NCBI GenBank assembly: GCA_037134755.1
Contig: JBAXLO010000061.1
Coordinates: forward strand, 1-21,289
Direction: 5' to 3'
DNA: 21,289 nt
Source of the DNA: JBAXLO01 sp037134755
Lineage (GTDB): Bacteria; Bacteroidota; Bacteroidia; Bacteroidales; JACABE01
The notes under the pieces are model-generated. The model was not told the origin of the DNA, ran no database searches, and was given only the letters and a program-made list of their open reading frames with translations. Below are positions 17,401-21,289 of the stretch, piece after piece. The position numbers and the translations under genes are program-made. Within the stretch, counting starts at the first letter, position 1, and the number at the start of each line of letters is the position of its first letter.

Positions 17401-18729
17401 GGTACTACCGGAGCTTATACGGGCAATCTTACAGGTTTATTATCTGGTAAAACCTATTATTACAGAGCTTATGCTACTAATTCAACAGGTACTTATTACG
17501 GTGATGATTCCGTATTTACAACTTCTTTAACAAATGTAGCACCTATTGTTACAACTAATAATCCTGCTACAAGCATTACTTATTTTACTGCTGCTGTTAC
17601 AGGTAATATTATTAATAATGGTGGTGATACTTTACTATCTAAAGGTATTTGCTGGAGCATTAATCCTGTTCCTACTATTACTGATTCTGTTGCTTATATC
17701 ACAGGTACTACTACAACTTACACTGATACTATCAAAAACTTAACTGATAATACAACTTATTATGCACGTGCATTTGCTATCAATGTTGATGGTGTAGGTT
17801 ATGGTAATATCATTTCATTTACTACCAAAAAACTTCCTCCTCTATACGGTATCTCTGTTGTTAGAACAATCAATGCTAGTGGTGTTGCTGATTCATTGAA
17901 TGTATATTGTAAATTAGTTGGTACTGTTCATGGTGGTATCAATTTCTCAAACAATGCTACTACTATTTCTTCATTCTTTATTTGTGATGCTACTTCAGGT
18001 ATTAATGTTTATAAAACACCTAATACTTTAGGTTACACAATTACTGAAGGCGATATGATAAGAGTTATTGGTAAGATTACTCAAACTAATGGATTGATCC
18101 AAATGGTACCTGATTCATTAGTATTAATTTCTCCTGCTAATCCTCTAAATACTCCAATCGTAGTAACTACATTAAATGATACTTATGAGTCAAGATTAAT
18201 CAGAATGAATAATCTTCGTTATCTAACAGGATGGCCTACTACAGCTGCAAATACTGCTTCTACTGTTAAAACTTATAATGGTACAGATACTATCACAGTT
18301 GTTATTGCAAGATATTGCAATCTACAAGGAACACCTGCTCCTTTAGCTACCGATACACTAGCAGTTATAGGTTTAGAAAGTCAGAATGATCCTTCATCTC
18401 CTTATAACACAGGTTATTTTATTTATCCTCGCGATACTAATGATATTATCATTACTCATTCAACAGTTGGTATTAATGAAGTTGCTACAAAACCATCTTT
18501 CAGTATCTATCCTAATCCTACAAATGGAAACTTTAAAGTTGCATTATCCAATAATATGGATGTAGTTATCAGGATATATTCTATGGTTGGAAGTTTGATT
18601 GAAGAAAGAATTGTTAATGCTTCTTCAGTTGATTTCAATAGCTCTAACTATGGTAGAGGAATGTATATGATTCAGATTACTGATCGTAAAACAGGATTAA
18701 GTACTACCAATAAATTAGTAGTACAATAA
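11491..18729 (+). CDS. Giant modular T9SS-secreted protein: LTD-like, 5 x (FN3-FN3-DUF5689-like), Por sorting domain
   Basis: 2412 residues. Signal peptide 1-23 (hydrophobic core ISLFILAFILLI), cleavage likely after SYG with Gln24 first in the mature protein. Residues about 25-225 resemble a lamin-tail domain (IVISGYFANPAGADSNYEYLQL). Ten FN3-like modules (about 275-370, 374-470, 680-772, 776-872, 1088-1183, 1187-1283, 1499-1594, 1598-1694, 1917-2011, 2017-2112) share GxIxxxGG, RGICY/KGICW, YYxRAYATNxxGTxYG and FTT. Five DUF5689-like modules (about 474-675, 874-1084, 1285-1495, 1696-1914, 2116-2324) begin with IPTYxIxQV, carry CKLIGVV and RVIGK, and end in YRIYPRD. The higher-order unit is about 400-420 residues. 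Residues 2327-2412 are a type A sorting domain (SIYPNPTNG, GRGMYMIQI, KLVVQ). It is exported by Sec and T9SS to the cell surface or medium. No catalytic domain was found, unlike many DUF5689 proteins that carry a nuclease; a binding or adhesin role is inferred. A strong terminator follows. Confidence 0.93.
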   Translation: MRKFISLFILAFILLIKSQTSYGQIVISGYFANPAGADSNYEYLQLVATQNINFAVTPYSVVTTCGATALSKGWIAGGATTYGFNLTSGSVVTGQTFYVGGSAKRIDYTGSTDISSATWIRAINNVTTAGDGLGNSTSTSGLLQTGVFGNASGGGGTNAFGIAVFADTTLALDSTSIPVDALFYGTAIGTAKPTIGGYRMPNSDWYTTDSTFGHVGNTHLYTYPTSGTYVQITGTWNTITHAWSVARTNATKTLTTTSAISAIATQITLYGLNPVADTVKTTSATNITLNSALLTGNVTSDGNTPIISRGFCYDTIVNPDTTKNKINVTGTTGVFTGTISGLLASKTYYYRAFATNSVGTSYGGDSTFTTLATVIAPTVTTGHTTLIADSSALAAGNVTFDGGGTITERGVCYGTTANPDITGTHLTATGTTGAFTVPLINLTPSTTYYIRAYATNSAGTSYGADSSFKTLVYIPTYAISQVRTINATTGVADSINVNCKLIGVVHGINFAATGYSYYIDDANSGINVYKTTTLTSYPTVTEGDQIRVIGKTAQPTTSGLIEIVPDSIVKISSGNTLNTPILATTLNDALESRLVTVDSLTYISGWPTTGGTLATVLAKHGTDTTTIILYTGINFGTTAPAYLFSITGLVNQLCTTSPYLTKYRIYPRYVADRVIHYISPTVLTTTASTITTNSAICAGNVTSDGGSTILERGICYDTIANPDTTHMVTATGTTGTFTANLTGLMMGKLYHYRAFARNAIGLSFGADSTFTTSATFVIPVVSTGAVSNIGTFTATVAGTITNNGGTPVTVKGICWGTTPSITTADSHTSDTTSTNAISGNLTGLTSSTKYYARAYATNAIGTAYGDTVSFTTSLFIPTYEIAQVMTANSLGVGDSVGVNCKLIGVVNSINYTATGYQFYILDDVRGMFIYKTTTIATYPTVTRGDSIRVIGKITMNPGNAYGMIGMAPDSIVSISQNVPLQSPLVINQLNNDTLEGRLIRMNNLYYLSGWTTTGTTTKTVLALHNTTDTITIRLTPTCNLFNTTAPSTTVPFSITGFVLQTAANATPYVGGYRIYPRDSFDITYSYSAPVVSTGTTTGITPNSAVCAGTVTSDGGHTITTRGICYGLNIDPTIADSIRTATGTTGSYTANLSNLTLGTIYHYRAYATNSLGTSYGVDSTFSTSATAVAPVVVTGTASLITSFTATASGTITNNGGATITEKGICWGTTPAITIADSHITDTTLSTNAIIGNLTGLTSSTKYYVRAYATNSAGTSYGDTVAFTTLLNIPTYQIAQVKSVNALGVADSLNVNCKLIGVVNSINYTTNAYQFYILDQTNGIEIYKTTPVLTSYPTVTRGDSIRVIGKINQNSGNAYGMITIVPDSIVRISQNSPLQSPLVINELKNDSLESRLVRMDNLYYLSGWGATAGTKTVYALHGTDSILIRITTNCNLYNVAAPSPTTPFSIIGFVLQNTTIATTPYNGGYRIYPRDSFDYIVVSTPPVVSTGVTTGITETTAVCYGNVTSDGGHAITARGICYSTNANPTITDSVMTVTGTTGSYYADLINLTLNTTYHYRAFATNSLGTSYGGDSTFTTAASPVVPAVVTGTVSLITENSASVSGTISNNGGAPITAKGICYGTNPNVTIADAFVSDTTLSSTAILSSLTGLNSSTVYYARAYATNSIGTGYGTAVSFTTLLHIPTYTIGQVMAVDAQGSADSVNVNCKLIGVVNSINYANTFGPGAGGYQFYILDQTNGMYIYRTATLTSYPTIARGDSVRVIGKITQNPGNAYGMIGMIPDSIVRISQNQPLQSPLAINELTSDTLESRLVKMTNLYYVSGWTAAGGFNPKTVIALHGTDTIRIVLTSSCNLYNVAAPTNTVPFDITGFVLQNSVNTSAPYIGGYRIYPRDTNDYTVHYSNPAVFTTGVSGITMNTAMCSGNITTDGGYAITARGICYDTLVNPISTGNHVVVTGTTGAYTGNLTGLLSGKTYYYRAYATNSTGTYYGDDSVFTTSLTNVAPIVTTNNPATSITYFTAAVTGNIINNGGDTLLSKGICWSINPVPTITDSVAYITGTTTTYTDTIKNLTDNTTYYARAFAINVDGVGYGNIISFTTKKLPPLYGISVVRTINASGVADSLNVYCKLVGTVHGGINFSNNATTISSFFICDATSGINVYKTPNTLGYTITEGDMIRVIGKITQTNGLIQMVPDSLVLISPANPLNTPIVVTTLNDTYESRLIRMNNLRYLTGWPTTAANTASTVKTYNGTDTITVVIARYCNLQGTPAPLATDTLAVIGLESQNDPSSPYNTGYFIYPRDTNDIIITHSTVGINEVATKPSFSIYPNPTNGNFKVALSNNMDVVIRIYSMVGSLIEERIVNASSVDFNSSNYGRGMYMIQITDRKTGLSTTNKLVVQ

Positions 18730-18751
18730 ATTAAGTTAAATTGTATAAATG

Positions 18752-18783
18752 AAAAAGCCTGCTGTTTACAGCAGGCTTTTTTT
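18752..18783 (+). terminator. Intrinsic terminator of the giant gene
   Basis: AAAAAGCCTGCTG (18752-18764) and CAGCAGGCTTTTT form a perfect 13-bp stem with a TTTA loop and a run of seven T. It lies 22 bp after the stop codon. Confidence 0.95.
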
Positions 18784-18802
18784 GTATATATTTAGATATT
18801 AT

Positions 18803-18880
18803 TCCTGACAGGTTTTTCATCCTGTCAGGTTTAAATCTAAAAAGGCTATTATACCTGACAGGATGAAAAACCTGTCAGGA
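18803..18880. repeat. Perfect 28-bp inverted repeat with nested CCTGACAGG/CCTGTCAGG
   Basis: The left arm 18803-18830 and right arm 18853-18880 are exact reverse complements over 28 bp, with a 22-bp spacer. Each arm itself contains CCTGACAGG and CCTGTCAGG (left) or the same pair (right) flanking an 8-9 bp core, so each arm can also fold alone. There is no T-tract; the real terminator is 20 bp upstream. There is no coding capacity. It looks like a mobile non-coding or REP-type element, or a cruciform. Confidence 0.93.
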
Positions 18881-18930
18881 GTTAGCAATTCATTCTACAG
18901 CTAAAATTTCATAACAATTAGTTCAAATTC

Positions 18931-18965
18931 TGTAACAATTATTACACTTAATAGCAGTAATATTG
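18931..18965 (+). promoter_or_regulatory. Shared promoter-like box, copy B (TGTAACA-N20-TAATATTG)
   Basis: TGTAACA (18931-18937), 20 bp, TAATATTG (18958-18965), preceded by AAATTC. Spacing is identical to copy A at 11202-11236 while the spacer sequence differs. The ATG of the 61-residue gene is 26 bp downstream, a natural promoter position. Confidence 0.5.
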
Positions 18966-18991
18966 TAGTTAAATTATTAAATAATACAAAC

Positions 18992-19177
18992 ATGGAAACT
19001 CAATTCGTTAAAGGGGAAATTTATAGTAAAGAGGACATCGAAAATAAAGGTTTTGTTTTATCCAAGCAAACTAATAATTTAATATTCTATAGAAATGGGG
19101 ATATCCTTTTGGCTTTTGAAATTTCAAAAACATACAACGCAACTACTCTTAATTTGCTTTCTGTAATAATAGATTAA
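18992..19177 (+). CDS. Small hypothetical protein (61 residues)
   Basis: Not recognised. It is a 61-residue soluble protein with no signal peptide, no cysteine and no membrane segment: an acidic/basic mixed N-terminal half (KGEIYSKEDIENKG), then a pattern of alternating hydrophobics (LIFYRNGDILLAFEIS) suggesting a small beta-sheet fold. Support for being real: an ATG 26 bp after a promoter-like box, a clean stop, and a second plus-strand gene 56 bp later that could be co-transcribed. Against: short length and no visible family. It may be a partner of the following membrane protein, but nothing in the sequence proves it. Confidence 0.6.
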   Translation: METQFVKGEIYSKEDIENKGFVLSKQTNNLIFYRNGDILLAFEISKTYNATTLNLLSVIID

Positions 19178-19233
19178 TAGTACATTAAATTAAGATCTTT
19201 AATTAAATAGATTTTGTTTAATAAGGTTACAAT

Positions 19234-19824
19234 ATGGAAAATCAAAACGAAGTACTTCAAAACTATGATCGGATTTATGAGAAACCTAGGTTAATGAAAA
19301 TTACTACTAAAAAAGAGATTAAGATCAGTAAACGAAAACTTATTGTTAGGGGAGGAATTATTGTTTTTAGTATTTATGTTTTGATGTTGCTACCTTTGTT
19401 TTTTCTATATCCAAATTATAATCAACCAATAAAAGAAAACTTTGATCCAAAATGGTTAATCAATATTTCAAATAACATACAAGGAGATTGTTTTCGCAAA
19501 GCACGTAATTTTATTAAAGAATGTCCTTTTCCTTGTCGCGAAGTGCATCTTAACAGCGAGCATACTATTGTCGAAATTATGATTAATCAAAAGTGGATTG
19601 CTTTTGATCCTGTTTATAATTTATATTTTGATGACGAAAATGTAGTTCAGATTTCCAGCGATATAAATAGAGGTTATACACCTCCTTATTTAGCAAAATA
19701 TCCTTATAAAGACTCTTTTAAGAAGTTTAGATATTACCACAATACCTATTTTGCAATATTAAATAAAACACATCCCTATTACTATAAAATACTCAGGTTG
19801 TTTTATACTGTAATAAGTAGATAG
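19234..19824 (+). CDS. Membrane-anchored protein with a compact transglutaminase-like Cys-His-Asp site
   Basis: 196 residues: a charged cytoplasmic N-terminus (1-38), one membrane segment (about 39-60), then an outside domain. The segment 83-132 reads like the core of the transglutaminase-like superfamily: a Cys starting a helix (GDCFRKARNFIKE, C86), a strand with Pro-Cys-Arg (PFPCREV, resembling G.PAR.V), a His on a strand (SEHTIVEIMI, H110) and an Asp after WxxF (KWIAFDPVYNLYF, D125). Order and spacing C86-H110-D125 fit, but the domain is much shorter than usual. Such folds include proteases, amidases and inactive binding domains. The C-terminus (150-196) is Tyr- and Lys-rich. AAGG 9-13 bp before the ATG may act as ribosome binding site. 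The stop codon directly abuts that of nhaA. The domain call is from motif reading only. Confidence 0.65.
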   Translation: MENQNEVLQNYDRIYEKPRLMKITTKKEIKISKRKLIVRGGIIVFSIYVLMLLPLFFLYPNYNQPIKENFDPKWLINISNNIQGDCFRKARNFIKECPFPCREVHLNSEHTIVEIMINQKWIAFDPVYNLYFDDENVVQISSDINRGYTPPYLAKYPYKDSFKKFRYYHNTYFAILNKTHPYYYKILRLFYTVISR

Positions 19825-20967
19825 CTATTCTAACTCTTCTTTAAGTATATATTTAAGGTAGATTAAGCCGATTATTCCTGCTATAAATGACGATAGAAGT
19901 ATTATTAGTTTTGAATTATTTATGATAACTGAATTATCAAAAGCAAGGATAGTTATAAATATTGACATAGTAAAACCAATTCCTGCTAAAATACCCGCTC
20001 CAAATATATGTTTCCACTTCAAATCCGAAGGCAAAGCACATATTCCTAATGAAACAGCTGCGAAACTAAATAGTATTATCCCTAAAGGCTTACCAATTAT
20101 TAATCCTGTTAATATCCCCATGCTGTAAGGCTCTAAAATTACTTTATGTAAGTTGCTGCCAATTATTATTGCCGTGTTTACCAAGGCAAATAAAGGTAAT
20201 ATTACAAATGCTACAGGTTTATCTAAAAAATGTTGAAGTTTATAAGAACTCGATAAAGTATTTCCTTTGCCTAATGGTATTACAAATGCTAATAATATAC
20301 CACTAATTGTTGGATGAACCCCCGAATGCAACATAAAATACCACATTGCTATCCCGCCTGTTATATAATAAAAAAGATTTTTAACTTTAACAAGATTCAG
20401 AAGTATTAAAAATAAAAAAATAGAGATCGATACTATTAAATTTAACCAAACCAAAGTTGTAGAATAAAATAGTGCAATAACAATTATAGCACCCAGATCG
20501 TCAATTACTGCTAATGCTGTTAAAAATATCTTTAATGAGATCGGAACTCTTTTACCAAGCAACGACAATACACCGATAGCAAATGCAATATCTGTTGCCA
20601 TTGGTATGCCTGCACCTGTTTTAGTTTTTAAACCATAGGTTATTAATAAATAAAGTGTAGCAGGAATTAGCATTCCTCCAAATGCAGCAATAACAGGTAA
20701 TAAAGCATTTTTAACTTTCGATAGTTCTCCGACATATAGCTCTCTTTTAAGTTCTAAACCTACAAGCAAAAAGAAGATAGCCATTAATCCATCATTTATC
20801 CAATGCTCGATGCTAATATTTGCTATTGTGATTTTCCAGAAATTAATATAAGAGTTTCGAAATATAGAATTAGCTAATGATAAAGATATAAAAGTACATA
20901 TAATAAGGATGAATCCTCCAATTTTCTCGCTTTCAAAAAACTCTTTAAAAAGATTAGTAATTCTCAT
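19825..20967 (-). CDS. nhaA: Na+/H+ antiporter NhaA
   Basis: A 380-residue inner-membrane antiporter that expels Na+ (or Li+) in exchange for protons for pH and salt homeostasis. Signature segments are WINDGLMAIFFLLVGLELKRE at 56-76, GIPMATDIAFAIGVLSLLG at 120-138 with T125-D126 (E. coli T132-D133), AVIDDLGA at 153-160 with D156-D157 (E. coli D163-D164, the ion-binding pair), and GKPLGI with K293 (E. coli K300). All key residues are intact and the length is typical. The gene is convergent with the transglutaminase-like gene with zero spacing (TAG|CTA), so no terminator fits between them. A promoter candidate lies about 95-125 bp upstream of the ATG, directly after a terminator that separates it from an upstream short transcript. 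Confidence 0.95.
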   Translation of the reverse strand: MRITNLFKEFFESEKIGGFILIICTFISLSLANSIFRNSYINFWKITIANISIEHWINDGLMAIFFLLVGLELKRELYVGELSKVKNALLPVIAAFGGMLIPATLYLLITYGLKTKTGAGIPMATDIAFAIGVLSLLGKRVPISLKIFLTALAVIDDLGAIIVIALFYSTTLVWLNLIVSISIFLFLILLNLVKVKNLFYYITGGIAMWYFMLHSGVHPTISGILLAFVIPLGKGNTLSSSYKLQHFLDKPVAFVILPLFALVNTAIIIGSNLHKVILEPYSMGILTGLIIGKPLGIILFSFAAVSLGICALPSDLKWKHIFGAGILAGIGFTMSIFITILAFDNSVIINNSKLIILLSSFIAGIIGLIYLKYILKEELE

Positions 20968-21059
20968 ATATAGTTTTATTTCTGATAAATAATAAAGTTT
21001 TTATATTAATTGTAATATGAATATAGGATTTTTATGGTTTCTATATGGAAATGTTTTTG

Positions 21060-21093
21060 CAAAAGTAGTTTATTTCATATAATAATTATCAAA
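21060..21093 (-). promoter_or_regulatory. Candidate promoter of nhaA
   Basis: On the minus strand, TTTG (21090-21093) is followed after 22 bp by TACTTTTG (21060-21067), an exact TAnnTTTG match with a slightly long spacer. The TTTG is directly after the T-run of the preceding terminator. Confidence 0.6.
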
Positions 21094-21125
21094 TAAAAAA
21101 GGAGATTGTTTCACAACAACCTCCT
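21090..21125 (-). terminator. Intrinsic terminator between a short upstream transcript and nhaA
   Basis: On the minus strand AGGAG and CTCCT, then one mismatch, then TTGTT and AACAA (stem 21100-21125), loop GTGA, followed by CTCCTTTTTTATTT. It is strong as a terminator in the minus direction. It lies upstream of nhaA, not downstream of any gene inside the window. Confidence 0.8.
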
Positions 21126-21168
21126 AAAACAAAATTATGAAAAAACTTATCTTTTTAAAGATAAATTG
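21095..21168 (-). ncRNA. Candidate small RNA (or attenuated leader) upstream of nhaA
   Basis: A short minus-strand unit of about 70-75 nt bounded by a good promoter (21175-21206) and an intrinsic terminator (21090-21125). Near its predicted 5' end is a perfect hairpin with 8-bp arms and a 2-nt loop, TTATCTTTTTAAAGATAA (21147-21164). No ATG-initiated frame lies in it. It could be a stand-alone small RNA or a transcription-attenuating leader of nhaA; the separate nhaA promoter favours the former. The ends are predicted, not observed. Confidence 0.45.
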
Positions 21169-21174
21169 AGGATA

Positions 21175-21206
21175 CAAAAGTAATACCTTATTTATATATA
21201 TGCAAA
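21175..21206 (-). promoter_or_regulatory. Promoter of the short transcript upstream of nhaA
   Basis: On the minus strand, TTTG (21203-21206), 20 bp, TACTTTTG (21175-21182). Both elements match the Bacteroidota consensus exactly and the spacing is standard. It is the best promoter match in the window together with 7573-7603. Confidence 0.75.
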
Positions 21207-21289
21207 TTTTAAAATTATATTTAGATTTTTATGTATCCAACCTCTTTTTTGATGTTTTTTTTTACAATTTTACTAAAATAAGTCTTTTT

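Larger units (their letters stand above)
20968..21289. other. Region upstream of nhaA
   Basis: 322 bp with no coding frame. From the nhaA ATG outward: about 90 bp of AT-rich leader; an nhaA promoter candidate; a minus-strand terminator; a promoter-bounded short transcript candidate; then about 80 bp at the window edge that is extremely T/A-rich and shows nothing else. Confidence 0.7.

Noticed and set aside
17315..17743. Small plus-strand frames inside the giant gene
   Set aside because: They are out-of-frame readings of Thr/Tyr/Ala-rich repeats, giving low-complexity Leu/Ile-rich peptides without independent start signals.
18803..18880. Insertion sequence ends or attachment sites
   Set aside because: The 22-bp spacer cannot encode a transposase, and no flanking target duplication was evident by eye.
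21137..21169. Tiny plus-strand frame MKKLIFLKIN as a leader peptide
   Set aside because: Only ten codons, no downstream plus-strand gene in the window, and it lies opposite the promoter-terminator unit; better explained as antisense to the hairpin.

Overview
The window is AT-rich chromosomal DNA from a member of the Bacteroidota. The support is a giant secreted protein with a type IX secretion (Por) C-terminal sorting domain, its N-terminal signal peptide ending just before a Gln, several promoters of the TTTG / TAnnTTTG type, and repeat families I associate with this phylum. I cannot name a genus. No rRNA, tRNA, CRISPR array, transposase, integrase or phage gene was seen.

Layout. Positions 3-125 are the 3' end of an unidentified gene. 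Positions 191-4309 hold three minus-strand genes: a POT-family peptide transporter, a membrane-anchored helix-hairpin-helix (ComEA-like) protein and an APC-family amino acid permease. A gene-free stretch of about 1.08 kb follows (4310-5385). It contains a mirrored array of 21-bp repeats, ten units in each orientation around a central palindrome. Next is a minus-strand operon (7538 to 5386): low-molecular-weight protein tyrosine phosphatase, a threonine dehydratase/serine racemase-type PLP enzyme joined to it by a 4-bp ATGA overlap, and a short RsmI-like methyltransferase. A promoter and a terminator bound it. On the plus strand lie a family 2 glycosyltransferase (7869-8672) and dnaK (8912-10828). 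The dnaK upstream region is rich in TGACA/TGTCA dyads and has a sigma-54-like -24/-12 motif.

Behind the dnaK terminator is a second, unrelated 21-bp tandem array of eight units (10893-11060), then a leader-like region, then a 2412-residue surface or secreted protein (11491-18729). That protein reads: signal peptide, lamin-tail-like domain, five copies of [FN3-like, FN3-like, DUF5689-like], T9SS sorting domain. A strong terminator and a perfect 28-bp inverted repeat follow. Then come a 61-residue unknown protein, a membrane-anchored protein with an apparent transglutaminase-like Cys-His-Asp triad, and a convergent nhaA sodium/proton antiporter. Upstream of nhaA a promoter and a terminator bracket about 75 bp with no ORF, a candidate small RNA.

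Most genes are ordinary transport, housekeeping and envelope functions with no single shared pathway. The unusual content is in non-coding architecture: two 21-bp arrays (two helical turns per unit), a heptamer repeat sitting on three stop codons, a promoter-like box shared by two loci, and the modular giant protein.
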